The notes beneath the pieces were generated by a model. That model saw nothing but the letters and a program-made list of their open reading frames with translations. It ran no database searches and was not told the DNA's origin. A stretch of DNA of 64,000 nt from Flavobacterium sp. I-STPP5a (GTDB lineage: Bacteria > Bacteroidota > Bacteroidia > Flavobacteriales > Flavobacteriaceae): the NCBI RefSeq assembly GCF_009764685.1, contig NZ_VHLM01000047.1, forward strand, positions 62,001 through 126,000, written 5' to 3'. This document shows positions 18,342 to 27,121 of the stretch, piece after piece. Position 1 is the first letter of the stretch. The number at the start of each line of letters is the position of its first letter. The translations under genes and the position numbers were made by a program.

Positions 18342-19490
18342 ATGAAAAAAACATTACTATTACTGTTATTTAGTGTGGCCGTTTTTTCTCAAAAAACATC
18401 CTTTACATTCGATTCTCAAATACTCGGCGAGGCAAGAGAACTTACTTTAAGCATACCTCTTTCCTTAGAGAAAAATCCAACTAAAAAATATCCTGTTCTC
18501 ATTATACTCGATGGTGAATATTTATTTGATCCTTTTTACGGGGCATTGCAATATGGTGCCTACTGGGATGACCTACCCGAAACTATCATTGTAGGCATAC
18601 ATCAAAATCAAAAAAATGAACGCATTGCAGATTGTTCACACGATGAAGTAGAAGATGAACTTACCGGCAAAGGAAGTCAGTTTTTTAATTTTATTGGAGG
18701 AGAATTAATTCCTTATTTAGACAAAAAATATCCCACAGCATCGTTTCGAATTATTGCTGGACATGATACTACCGCTGGTTTTTTAAACTATTTTCTGTAT
18801 AAAGAAAATCCGCTGTTTCAAGCCTATATTTCACTAGCACCTGAACTTACAAAAGGTATGCAGGAAAGATTACCTGATGAACTTTCAAAAACTAAAAAAT
18901 CTATTTTTTATTATCAAGCAAATGGTGAAGGTGATATTCGAAAGATTCAAAACGGAATCAAAAATCTGGATACAAATTTGCAAGAAGTTAAGAATCCTCT
19001 GGTCCATTATAAATTTGACAACTTCAAAAACACATCCCATTACGCTGTAGTATTACAAGCAATTCCTAATGCTTTATACCATTTTTTTGATGCGTACAAA
19101 CCAATTTCTTCCCTTGAATTTAGTGAAAAAATAGCCAGTTTACCTTCAGGATATGTGGATTACTTAGTAGCTCGATACGATACCCTTTATGAACATTTAG
19201 GATTAAGAACAGTAGTAAGACTCAATGATTTTAAAGCTATTGAAGCCGCAATAATAAAAAATAAAGCCTACTCAGAACTGGGACAACTTGCCGAAATTGC
19301 CACAGTTAATTACCCAAAATCAATGCTTTCGGATTATGAGCTAGGTTTAATGTATGAAAGATTAGGTGAGCCAAAACGCGCTGCAAAATATTATCAAACA
19401 GCATCTCAACAAGAAGAAATAGGTGATTTGACTAAAACAATGATGCTTGAGAAATACGAGGATATGACTACTAAAATACCAAAAAAATAA
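18342..19490 (+). CDS. Exported alpha/beta-hydrolase (esterase D-like) with Asp at the nucleophile position
   Basis: A ~382-residue exported protein. The start MKKTLLLLLFSVAVFSQ (18342) gives a signal peptide; the frame is open from 18297. Residues ~20-260 resemble putative esterases of the IroE/esterase-D type (YPVLIILDGEYLFDPFYGA, IIVGIHQNQKNERIAD). At the nucleophile elbow, where GHSxGG is expected, it has AGHDTTAG, so the serine is replaced by Asp. The C-terminal ~100 residues look helical and TPR-like (YELGLMYERLGEPKRAAKYYQTA). It may be a non-catalytic or Asp-nucleophile hydrolase. The stop overlaps the radA start (TAATG), implying translational coupling. Confidence 0.8.
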   Translation: MKKTLLLLLFSVAVFSQKTSFTFDSQILGEARELTLSIPLSLEKNPTKKYPVLIILDGEYLFDPFYGALQYGAYWDDLPETIIVGIHQNQKNERIADCSHDEVEDELTGKGSQFFNFIGGELIPYLDKKYPTASFRIIAGHDTTAGFLNYFLYKENPLFQAYISLAPELTKGMQERLPDELSKTKKSIFYYQANGEGDIRKIQNGIKNLDTNLQEVKNPLVHYKFDNFKNTSHYAVVLQAIPNALYHFFDAYKPISSLEFSEKIASLPSGYVDYLVARYDTLYEHLGLRTVVRLNDFKAIEAAIIKNKAYSELGQLAEIATVNYPKSMLSDYELGLMYERLGEPKRAAKYYQTASQQEEIGDLTKTMMLEKYEDMTTKIPKK

Positions 19491-20851
19491 TGTCAAAAGT
19501 AAAAACTACTTTTTTTTGCCAAAACTGTGGCGCACAATATGCTAAATGGCAAGGACAATGCAATTCTTGCAAAGAATGGAACACTATTGCCGAAGAAATT
19601 ATCCAGAAACAAGAAAAAGTGGCTTGGAAAAGCGAGCCCACTCCCACTAGTAAAGCACCAAGACCACTGCGCATAGATGAAATTGATTCGGCGCAAGAGA
19701 TTCGCATGGATACTACTGATGGCGAATTGAATCGTGTTTTAGGTGGCGGTATTGTTCCAGGTTCGTTGATTTTATTAGGCGGTGAACCAGGCATTGGAAA
19801 AAGTACACTTTTGCTACAAATTTCATTAAAACTACCTTACAAAACCCTGTACGTATCTGGCGAGGAAAGTCAGAAACAAATAAAAATGCGTGCGGAAAGG
19901 ATTACCCCAAGCGGTGATAATTGCTACATTCTTACTGAAACAAAAACACAAAATATCTTTAAACAAATTGAAGCCATTCAGCCAGAGATTGTAATTATAG
20001 ATTCCATTCAAACTTTGCATACGGATTATATTGAATCGACACCCGGAAGTATTTCTCAAATCAGGGAAACCACCGCCGAGCTGATAAAATTTGCCAAAGA
20101 AACCAATATTCCTGTCATTTTAATTGGGCACATTACAAAAGACGGAAACATAGCTGGTCCTAAAATTCTAGAACACATGGTAGACACGGTGTTGCAGTTT
20201 GAAGGAGACCGAAATCACGTATACCGTATTTTACGCTCTCTGAAAAACCGTTTTGGCTCTACGGCCGAAATAGGAATTTATGAAATGCTAGGTAGCGGCC
20301 TGCGCGAAGTAGCCAACCCATCTGAAATATTAATTTCGCATAAAAACGAAGAACTATCAGGAACCGCAATTGCATCCACTCTTGAAGGCATGAGACCTTT
20401 AATGATAGAAATTCAAGCGCTCGTAAGCACCGCAGTGTACGGGACGCCGCAGCGAAGCACTACAGGATACAATGCTAAGAGACTCAACATGATTTTGGCA
20501 GTACTCGAAAAAAGAGCTGGTTTTAGGCTAGGCGCCAAAGATGTATTTTTGAATATTACAGGCGGAATTTCGGTCGACGACCCCGCGATTGACTTGGCCG
20601 TGGTTGCTGCCATTCTATCTTCAAATGAAGACATTCCTGTCAACAAAGATTTTTGTTTTGCAGGCGAAGTAGGACTTTCTGGTGAAATACGTCCAGTAAA
20701 CCGAGTAGATCAGCGCATTCAAGAAGCGGAAAAATTAGGATTTTCGACCATTTTTGTATCCAAATACAATAAAATCACTTTAAAAAATACAGGAATACAA
20801 ATTAGGATGGTCGCTAAAATAGAAGATGTGGCAAGTGAGCTATTTGGATAA
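19490..20851 (+). CDS. radA: DNA repair protein RadA
   Basis: RadA is a RecA-like branch-migration ATPase acting on recombination intermediates. The 453-residue protein has the N-terminal C4 zinc finger (CQNCGAQYAKWQGQCNSCKEW), Walker A GEPGIGKST near residue 105, Walker B IVIIDSIQTL, the RadA-specific KNRFGST motif near residue 255, and the C-terminal Lon-like domain (TGGISVDDPAIDLAVVAAIL, FAGEVGLSGEIRPV). All parts are intact. The start ATG overlaps the stop of the upstream hydrolase by one base. Confidence 0.97.
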   Translation: MSKVKTTFFCQNCGAQYAKWQGQCNSCKEWNTIAEEIIQKQEKVAWKSEPTPTSKAPRPLRIDEIDSAQEIRMDTTDGELNRVLGGGIVPGSLILLGGEPGIGKSTLLLQISLKLPYKTLYVSGEESQKQIKMRAERITPSGDNCYILTETKTQNIFKQIEAIQPEIVIIDSIQTLHTDYIESTPGSISQIRETTAELIKFAKETNIPVILIGHITKDGNIAGPKILEHMVDTVLQFEGDRNHVYRILRSLKNRFGSTAEIGIYEMLGSGLREVANPSEILISHKNEELSGTAIASTLEGMRPLMIEIQALVSTAVYGTPQRSTTGYNAKRLNMILAVLEKRAGFRLGAKDVFLNITGGISVDDPAIDLAVVAAILSSNEDIPVNKDFCFAGEVGLSGEIRPVNRVDQRIQEAEKLGFSTIFVSKYNKITLKNTGIQIRMVAKIEDVASELFG

Positions 20852-20884
20852 CTATATGTATTGTAGAAAAAATATAATTAGAAC

Positions 20885-21724
20885 ATGGAAATTCAATTTT
20901 TACCTGACCAAATAGAAACCGACAATGATAGTGAACTACAACTGCATGAATATTTTATTTCGAAAAGTATCATCAAAAACAAGGTGCAGCTTTCTAAAAA
21001 TGTTTTTAGTTTTCTGCTCAACGGAACAAAAGAACTTGTTACTCAAAACCATACAACACGCATAGAAAACGATAAATTTGTCATTATCAAAGCAGGTAAT
21101 TGCTTGATGAGCGAAAGCATTTCTATGAGTCAAAATTACCGAAGTATGCTGCTTTTTTTTTCGGACAAAGCCGTTGAAGACTTTCTAAAAAAATACGATT
21201 ACAAGAACAATCACAAGCAAAATAACGATCCTTTTATTATCACAGAATACGATCGTGTGATTCAAAATATTGTTAAGAGTTTAATTCACCTTCAGTCGCA
21301 ACCTATTGACTTTATTAACAAAATGCTGCCGTTGAAATTTGAGGAAATCCTTCTTTATCTCGTTCAAATGAAGGGAATCGATTTTTTATTGAATTTTACA
21401 AATCACCAAAATCCATCGGCAAAATCATTTGTAGACACGATGCACAAAAATGCTTTGAACAATTTAAGCATCCAAGAGCTATCGTTTTTATGCAACATGA
21501 GTGTTTCCACTTTTAAACGCAACTTTGACAAGGAATTTCAAACAAGTCCAATCCGATGGTTTCAAGAAAAAAGATTAGAGCATGCGGCTTACTTGTTGCA
21601 AAACAAGAAAATGCGCGCCTCTGATGTCTACGAAGTAATAGGTTTTGAAAATTTATCGAGTTTTGTTCAAGCGTATAAAAATAAATTCGGAACTACTCCC
21701 AAACAATCACAAATCAACATTTGA
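20885..21724 (+). CDS. AraC family transcriptional regulator
   Basis: A 279-residue regulator with a C-terminal double helix-turn-helix DNA-binding domain: LSIQELSFLCNMSVSTFKRNFDKEF (first HTH, residues ~198-223), SPIRWFQEKRLEHAAYLLQ, then ASDVYEVIGFENLSSFVQAYKNKFGTTPKQ, the AraC signature. The N-terminal ~170 residues form a cupin-like sensing domain of unknown ligand. It is 33 bases after radA and 87 bases before the YbhB-like gene; control of that gene and the HbpS-like gene is a reasonable guess from position only. Confidence 0.9.
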   Translation: MEIQFLPDQIETDNDSELQLHEYFISKSIIKNKVQLSKNVFSFLLNGTKELVTQNHTTRIENDKFVIIKAGNCLMSESISMSQNYRSMLLFFSDKAVEDFLKKYDYKNNHKQNNDPFIITEYDRVIQNIVKSLIHLQSQPIDFINKMLPLKFEEILLYLVQMKGIDFLLNFTNHQNPSAKSFVDTMHKNALNNLSIQELSFLCNMSVSTFKRNFDKEFQTSPIRWFQEKRLEHAAYLLQNKKMRASDVYEVIGFENLSSFVQAYKNKFGTTPKQSQINI

Positions 21725-21811
21725 ACTTTTAACAACATTTTTTGAACTTTTTAGATTTAGAGTTTGCCTCCATATTAATGACTTTTGCATTGTAATTTAA
21801 AACCATTCACC

Positions 21812-22360
21812 ATGCAAAAATCAATTTTATTTTTATCAGCAGTACTTCTATTTACAAGTACGCTTTTTGCTCAAAAAACATTTACACTAAGCAGTAAAGA
21901 TATGGGCGGATCCTTTACCATTCAAAATGAATTTAATGGATTTGGCTGTAACGGAAACAACGCCTCGCCACAATTAAGTTGGGAAAATACTCCTGAAGGA
22001 ACTAAGAGTTTTGCCATTACTTGTTACGATCCAGATGCACCTACAGGAGCAGGATGGTGGCATTGGGTAGCCTTTAACATCCCTACCAATGTGAATGAAA
22101 TTGTTTCAAAAGCAGGAAATCCAGCCTTAAATTTAATGCCAGCAGGAACTATACAAAGTACTACAAGCTTTGGGGCAACTGGTTTTGGAGGTCCATGTCC
22201 ACCAGTAGGTCATGGTATTCATACCTATATTTTCACCGTTTACGCACTAAAAACAGACAAACTAGGACTAGAGGCTACTGCTAACCCAGAGTTAGTTGGT
22301 TACAATTTATGGGCCAACACCCTTGCAAAAGCAACTATTGTAGCACACTATAAAAGATAA
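21812..22360 (+). CDS. Exported YbhB/YbcL family Raf-kinase-inhibitor-like protein
   Basis: A 182-residue PEBP-fold protein (family of E. coli YbhB/YbcL). The start at 21812 gives the signal peptide MQKSILFLSAVLLFTSTLFA. The ligand-pocket motifs are CYDPDAPTGAGWWHWVAFNIP and GFGGPCPPVGHGIHTYIFTVYAL. Bacterial members bind small anionic or phospholipid-like ligands, but their physiological role is unsettled. The export signal places it in the periplasm. It is followed by a coding-like stretch in another frame (22365-22563) and then a HbpS/GlcG-like gene. Confidence 0.93.
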   Translation: MQKSILFLSAVLLFTSTLFAQKTFTLSSKDMGGSFTIQNEFNGFGCNGNNASPQLSWENTPEGTKSFAITCYDPDAPTGAGWWHWVAFNIPTNVNEIVSKAGNPALNLMPAGTIQSTTSFGATGFGGPCPPVGHGIHTYIFTVYALKTDKLGLEATANPELVGYNLWANTLAKATIVAHYKR

Positions 22361-22364
22361 TAAA

Positions 22365-22563
22365 TGTGAAGTCAAAGTAGCACTTGACTCCGTTGGTGAT
22401 GGATTTAGAATCTTCAAAATCAACCATCCTTTAACGGGTGAAGTTAGCAGCATGACCAAAGCACCATTAGACGAATTAGCCGAAGCACTAAAACTAAAAT
22501 GCACAAGTAGCGAAGCTTTAAGCGCTGCCCCAATTGAATTACGTACCCAATTTAAAAATAAAT
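22365..22563 (+). pseudogene. Coding-like stretch without a recognisable start (possible gene remnant)
   Basis: The frame starting 5 bases after the YbhB stop translates as KCEVKVALDSVGDGFRIF, KINHPLTGEVSSMTKAPLDE, LAEALKLKCTSSEALSAAPI, ELRTQFKNKYEY. This has the composition of a real soluble protein and no stop until it runs into the next gene. There is no ATG, GTG or TTG before the internal Met at 22452, because the frame is closed by TAG at 22341. Possibilities are a gene that lost its start, a product made by +1 frameshifting from the YbhB gene, or an unusual start codon. I do not recognise the family. Confidence 0.45.
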
Positions 22564-22977
22564 ATGAATACAAAAATGAACATTACGTTACAACAAGCAG
22601 AAGCAGTAATTGCTGCAGCAAAAAACAAATCAGAAGAAATTGGAACTAAAATGGACATTTGCGTAGTAGACGCAGGTGCAAATTTAGTTGCTTTTGCTAG
22701 AATGGATGGCGCATGGATAGGATCTATTGACATTTCATTCAAAAAAGCAAAAACATCTGCATGGTTCACCATGGATACTGCAACTTTAACGCCGTTAGTA
22801 AAACCTGATGCTCCGTTATACAACATCGAGCACAGTAATGGCGGATTGATTACTTTTCCCGGAGGTGTTGTTATCAAAAACAATGATGGTGAAGCAATAG
22901 GAGCTATTGGAGTAAGCGGCAGCACCGTAGAAGACGATCATCTTGTAGCTGACTTTGGAGCCAAAGCGATCCTGTAA
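22564..22977 (+). CDS. Heme-binding / GlcG-HbpS family protein
   Basis: A 137-residue protein of the GlcG/HbpS-like family (PF03928): MNITLQQAEAVIAAAKNKSEE, ICVVDAGANLVAFARMDGAW, SIDISFKKAKTSAWFTMDT, GGLITFPGGVVIKNNDGEAIGAIGVSGSTVEDD. Some members bind heme or tetrapyrroles, others are accessory to oxidation pathways; the ligand cannot be told here. No signal peptide, so probably cytosolic. The ATG at 22576 (MNITLQQAE) is an equally good start. It is the last gene before a strong terminator. Confidence 0.9.
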   Translation: MNTKMNITLQQAEAVIAAAKNKSEEIGTKMDICVVDAGANLVAFARMDGAWIGSIDISFKKAKTSAWFTMDTATLTPLVKPDAPLYNIEHSNGGLITFPGGVVIKNNDGEAIGAIGVSGSTVEDDHLVADFGAKAIL

Positions 22978-23000
22978 CCTACAAAACTACATACTAAGAC

Positions 23001-23034
23001 AGCCTAACAAACTTTTGCTTTGTTAGGCTTTTTT
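23001..23034 (+). terminator. Rho-independent terminator after the HbpS/GlcG-like gene
   Basis: AGCCTAACAAA (23001-23011) pairs perfectly with TTTGTTAGGCT (23019-23029) across CTTTTGC, followed by five T residues. Confidence 0.9.
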
Positions 23035-23186
23035 ATTTGTAGTCAGAGAAGATCAAATAATAACTTGACTAGAAATAAAAATCAACTACATTTTGACTGC
23101 AGTCTATTTAATAAAAACAAATAAAGTATATTTACCATGCATTTGGCATCCATAAAAACCGAAATAAACCGCACTAATACCCTACA

Positions 23187-23717
23187 ATGAAAACCTATCA
23201 AGACCAACTACAAATTGTAAACTCCTTTCATGAAATGGGAGAAACTATTGCTGCAGCACAGTTCTTGATGGAAGAATACGGCCTTACACACCCCAACTTT
23301 AAAGGTTTTGAACTCAGAGAAAAAGCAAAGCCTGAATTCATCCTAATGACAACCGAAGGTGCTTTGGGTGAACCACAAATTATTCGGATACCAGAGAATA
23401 CTTTTGAATATCCACTTCCCTTAATGCTCAACTTACTCCTGCATGAGATGATTCACGTGGCACAAAAAACGCCTGAAAACACTATACATGATAAAAACGA
23501 AAGGGAATGGCAGGCCTATTATGAAATGCTTTTTCATGAACAATACCCGCAAGTTCCCGAACTATCTCATTTTCACAAACGTTTTTTTGCCAATAAAGCA
23601 GTGGAATATTATACCCGAATGGGCGAAGGCTCTCCACTGCAAATAAAATACGGTACACAAAAACAAAAAGCAGACCTACTATTGCTAGACTTAGTAGAAG
23701 AATTTCAAAAAAAATAA
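23187..23717 (+). CDS. Small HExxH (zincin-like) protein
   Basis: A 176-residue cytosolic protein of no family I can name. It contains LLHEMIHVAQKTPEN (residues ~88-102) with an HExxH zinc-protease motif, followed ~20 residues later by DKNEREWQAYYEML, which could give the third (Glu) ligand. This is the layout of SprT-like/DUF45-type zincins. The N-terminal part (QFLMEEYGLTHPNFKGFELR) resembles the substrate-fold start of SprT-like proteins, but the usual C-terminal zinc ribbon is missing. It stands alone between a terminator and the GT51 gene. Confidence 0.75.
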   Translation: MKTYQDQLQIVNSFHEMGETIAAAQFLMEEYGLTHPNFKGFELREKAKPEFILMTTEGALGEPQIIRIPENTFEYPLPLMLNLLLHEMIHVAQKTPENTIHDKNEREWQAYYEMLFHEQYPQVPELSHFHKRFFANKAVEYYTRMGEGSPLQIKYGTQKQKADLLLLDLVEEFQKK

Positions 23718-23854
23718 CTTTTACCCACAACCCTTTCGAAAAGCAACACAGCCCTAAACAATCTATACGCTAATAGTTTATTAATCTTTACAATTAAACC
23801 TACTATTGATCAAAAAAGTTGTTATTTTAGCCACCCCAAATCAATACAGTAAAC

Positions 23855-25822
23855 ATGAAAACCACCAAACAAAAAATTGGTCTTTTTTTTAAGATACTTC
23901 TCGTGGTGATATGCCTTATTGTAGGCGCATTTTTTGTATTCAGAGATGCCGTTTTACAACAAACATTGGATAAAATTTCAAATGAAATGACGGTAGAATA
24001 CAACAGTAGTTTTACGGTTGAAAATGCCTCATTTGATGGTTTGTCTGACCTTAGTATGAATGGAATTACGCTAGTCCCTCAAGATGCTGATACACTTGTT
24101 AAAATTGAAAAAATAAAAACAACGGTTAACCTCTTAAAACTAATTTCTGGCGAGGTGCAACTGGGAACATTAGATATACAAAATGGCTACATTCAACTGG
24201 TAAAAAAAGGAAAAAAAAGAAACTTTGATGCGTTCTTAAAAAAGGATCCCTCAGCTGAAAAAACCAATGAAAAGAGGGATTACGCCAAATTTGCTTATGC
24301 CCTTATCACCAAAATATTGAATTTAGTTCCTACAGATATGGTACTAGACAATCTCGCTTTTAAAATAGATGATAATGGCAATAAAACAAACATCAATTTC
24401 CAAAAACTACGTTTAGCGAATAAACAATTGGAGACATCCATAAAAGTACAAACCAACACCATCTCACAACAGTGGAAACTAAAAGGTTTTGCGGATCCAA
24501 GAAATAAAAAAGCAGACATTCAGTTTGCAAACAAAGATACAGGCGCGATTAAACTCCCTTATTTTGATGAACGTTTCAACTTGAAAACAAGTTTCAACAC
24601 CATCCGCTTAAATCTTGAAAACATTGAAAAAGATGGCGATGAGCTGCACATTGATGGCTTTATGGCAATTGCCAATTTAAAAATCAATCATCCAAAAATA
24701 GCCAATAAAGATGTAGTGCTGCAAAATGCTAAGTTTGACTACCGTTTCTTATTAGGATCTGATTTCGTTTCTATTGACAGTACCTCAACGGTACAACTCA
24801 ATAAGATAAAATTCCATCCCTACCTAGCCTATGACACTGCTCTTGACACGCTCTACAAACTCAAGGTAAACATCCCAAAAATGAAGGCTCAGGATTTCAT
24901 AACCTCCTTACCCGAAGGCTTGTTTACGCATTTCAAAGGCATGGAAGCGAGCGGAACTTTCTCTTATAAATTGGATTTTGCTTTCAATCAAAACAAACCC
25001 AACCGTCTAGTTTTTGACAGTACTTTAAAGAAAGAAAATTTAAAAATTACAAAATATGGCGACGCCAACTTGACTAAGCTCAATGGAGAGTTTGTATACC
25101 GCGCCTTGATTAATAACGTATTGCAAAGACCTGTTCTTGTGGGTACCGCAAACCCTAACTACACCCCATTAGATCAAATTTCGCCTTACTTACAAAAATC
25201 AGTTTTAACTACTGAGGACCCTTCGTTTTTCTCTCATCGCGGCTTTATCAGTGAGGCCTTCAAACAATCGATTGTAAAAAATATTAGAACCAAAAAGTTT
25301 GCTCGTGGCGCTAGCACCATCAGTATGCAACTGGTGAAAAATGCTTTTTTGAGCAGAGAAAAAACACTTTCGCGCAAGCTTGAAGAAATTTTATTAGTTT
25401 ACATCCTTGAAAACAATAGGATTGTAAGTAAAGAACGCATGCTGGAAGTGTACTTTAACATTATCGAATGGGGTCCAAATGTATACGGAATTGGCGAAGC
25501 AAGTCAGTTTTATTTCCAGAAAATACCAGCAGAGTTGTCACTAAACGAATGCTTATACTTGGCTCGAATTATTCCTAGCCCAAAGAAATTCATGTATCAG
25601 TTTAACGATCAAGGATTGTTAAAAGATTTTGCGACAAAACAAGAACTTTTTTTGACAAAAATAATGCTTCGAAGAGGACTCTTTACTCCAGAAGACACCT
25701 TGTATACTTCAACACCTATTTATATCTCAGGACCTGCACGTTCTTTTATAAAGTTCAAAGTACTAGACTCAACCTTGATAAAAGTAGATTCACTTGCCGA
25801 AGAGTCTGAGTTTGATTTCTAA
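23855..25822 (+). CDS. Monofunctional GT51 transglycosylase with AsmA-like N-region
   Basis: A 655-residue membrane-anchored protein with one N-terminal TM segment (IGLFFKILLVVICLIVGAFF). A ~380-residue beta-rich region resembles AsmA/DUF748-type domains (VENASFDGLSDLSMNGITL onward). A GT51 peptidoglycan glycosyltransferase domain covers residues ~420-620: TTEDPSFFSHRGF with the catalytic Glu, RGASTISMQLVKNAFLSREKT, VYFNIIEWGPNVYGIGEAS, LARIIPSPKKF. No transpeptidase domain follows. It should polymerise lipid II on the periplasmic face of the inner membrane, beside the bifunctional PBP1A at 61370-63679. The large N-region is unlike the ~240-residue MtgA. Confidence 0.88.
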   Translation: MKTTKQKIGLFFKILLVVICLIVGAFFVFRDAVLQQTLDKISNEMTVEYNSSFTVENASFDGLSDLSMNGITLVPQDADTLVKIEKIKTTVNLLKLISGEVQLGTLDIQNGYIQLVKKGKKRNFDAFLKKDPSAEKTNEKRDYAKFAYALITKILNLVPTDMVLDNLAFKIDDNGNKTNINFQKLRLANKQLETSIKVQTNTISQQWKLKGFADPRNKKADIQFANKDTGAIKLPYFDERFNLKTSFNTIRLNLENIEKDGDELHIDGFMAIANLKINHPKIANKDVVLQNAKFDYRFLLGSDFVSIDSTSTVQLNKIKFHPYLAYDTALDTLYKLKVNIPKMKAQDFITSLPEGLFTHFKGMEASGTFSYKLDFAFNQNKPNRLVFDSTLKKENLKITKYGDANLTKLNGEFVYRALINNVLQRPVLVGTANPNYTPLDQISPYLQKSVLTTEDPSFFSHRGFISEAFKQSIVKNIRTKKFARGASTISMQLVKNAFLSREKTLSRKLEEILLVYILENNRIVSKERMLEVYFNIIEWGPNVYGIGEASQFYFQKIPAELSLNECLYLARIIPSPKKFMYQFNDQGLLKDFATKQELFLTKIMLRRGLFTPEDTLYTSTPIYISGPARSFIKFKVLDSTLIKVDSLAEESEFDF

Positions 25823-25842
25823 ATCTGCTCTAGAAACTAAAA

Positions 25843-25880
25843 ACTCCAGCAGAAAAGACTCATTTTCTACTGGAGTTTTT
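25843..25880. terminator. Bidirectional terminator between GT51 and aldo/keto reductase genes
   Basis: ACTCCAGCAGAAAA (25843-25856) pairs with TTTTCTACTGGAGT (25863-25876) with one mismatch, with T runs on both strands; it serves the two converging genes. Confidence 0.85.
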
Positions 25881-25969
25881 GATAAGAAGGCCCAGAATGA
25901 CAAGCAATAAACCAAAGTTTGCACTACTAAATATAACTAGTTGTACTTAAACTAACACTATTTTTTGAG

Positions 25970-27007
25970 TTACGGTGCCGGATCTGGAATTGCAGCTTGT
26001 ACTGCATCAATTGCTTTTAAAACCTCTTCCGAAAGTGTTACTTGCATCGTGTCTATGTTTTCTTTTAACTGTTCTAATGTTGTCGCCCCAATGATTGTAC
26101 TAGTTACAAAAGGCTGCTGTTCTATAAATGCCAAAGACAGTTCTGTCAAGGTCAATCCGTTTTTAGTTGCGATTTCATGATATAAACGAGTGGCTTGGCT
26201 ACTTTGCTCGCTATTGTATCTAGAGTATTGCGGAAATAAAGTAAGGCGTGCTTTTGGATGTGATTCACCCGTTAGGAATTTTCCAGATAAAATACCAAAT
26301 GCCATCGGCGAATACGCCAATAAACCAACATTTTCTCTCAGACAAACTTCCGCCGAAGCATTTTCAAAAAGACGGTTCAACAATGAATAGGGATTTTGAA
26401 TCGTTTTTACTCTTGGCAAATTGTTGTATTTACTTTCTTCCAAAAAACGCATGATTCCCCATGGGTTTTCATTTGACAACCCAATATGCTTGATTTTTCC
26501 AACTTTTACAAAACTATCTAGAGTTTCCAAGACAGCGTGAATGTTATCTTCCCAAGCATCCTCTTGCACTGTGTAGCCGCGTTGCCCAAAATAATTCGTT
26601 TTGCGCTCTGGCCAGTGTAATTGGTACACATCCAGATAATCGGTTTGCAGTCGTTTTAGACTTTCGTCTAAAGCATACTTGATGCTCGCTGGTGAGAAAT
26701 CTAACTTTTCTCTCATATACCCAAAATTAGGATTAGGACCCGCAATTTTAGATGCTAAGATTATCTCTTCTCTTTTACCTGATTTTTTCAGCCAGGTTCC
26801 TATAATCCTCTCAGTACTTCCGTAAGTCTCTTTGTTCGCTGGAATAGAATACATCTCCGCAGTATCGAAAAAATTAACTCCGTTTTCTAGTGCATAATCC
26901 ATTTGGGCGTGACCCTCAGACTCAGTATTTTGTTGACCAAAAGTCATTGTACCCAAACAAATTTTACTAACTTTTATATCAGTATTGGGTAAAGTAGTGT
27001 ATTTCAT
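25970..27007 (-). CDS. Aldo/keto reductase
   Basis: A 345-residue NADPH-dependent oxidoreductase of the aldo/keto reductase family, long Tas/YghZ-like subgroup. It has the N-terminal MKYTTLPNTDIKVSKICLGTMTFG, the catalytic Asp/Tyr block NFFDTAEMYSIP, lysine in ILASKIAG, histidine in YQLHWPERKTNYFG, the cofactor segment GLSNENPWGIMRF, and the C-terminal TSTIIGATTLEQLKEN that binds the NADP phosphate. Complete, no odd residues. Substrate unknown. Upstream of its start lies an ACAAAGG-word repeat. Confidence 0.93.
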   Translation of the reverse strand: MKYTTLPNTDIKVSKICLGTMTFGQQNTESEGHAQMDYALENGVNFFDTAEMYSIPANKETYGSTERIIGTWLKKSGKREEIILASKIAGPNPNFGYMREKLDFSPASIKYALDESLKRLQTDYLDVYQLHWPERKTNYFGQRGYTVQEDAWEDNIHAVLETLDSFVKVGKIKHIGLSNENPWGIMRFLEESKYNNLPRVKTIQNPYSLLNRLFENASAEVCLRENVGLLAYSPMAFGILSGKFLTGESHPKARLTLFPQYSRYNSEQSSQATRLYHEIATKNGLTLTELSLAFIEQQPFVTSTIIGATTLEQLKENIDTMQVTLSEEVLKAIDAVQAAIPDPAP

Positions 27008-27028
27008 TTTTTAAAGATTCAGTGATAA

Positions 27029-27118
27029 AAAGGTACAAAGGTACAAAGGCACAAAGTGACAAAAGCAAAAATGTCGAGTAAAAACTCTGAACCTTTGCCT
27101 CTTTGAATCTTTGCCTCT
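27029..27118. repeat. ACAAAGG-word imperfect inverted repeat
   Basis: The left side repeats GGTACAAA, GGTACAAA, GGCACAAAG. The right side carries the opposite-strand words ACCTTTGCCT, CTTTGAAT, CTTTGCCTCT, so the two halves can pair imperfectly. It fills the gap between the OmpA-lipoprotein stop and the aldo/keto reductase start. Confidence 0.6.
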
Positions 27119-27121
27119 ATC

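Noticed and set aside
22539-22925. 128-codon minus-strand frame opposite the HbpS-like gene
   Set aside because: The plus-strand frame has clear family motifs; this is its shadow.
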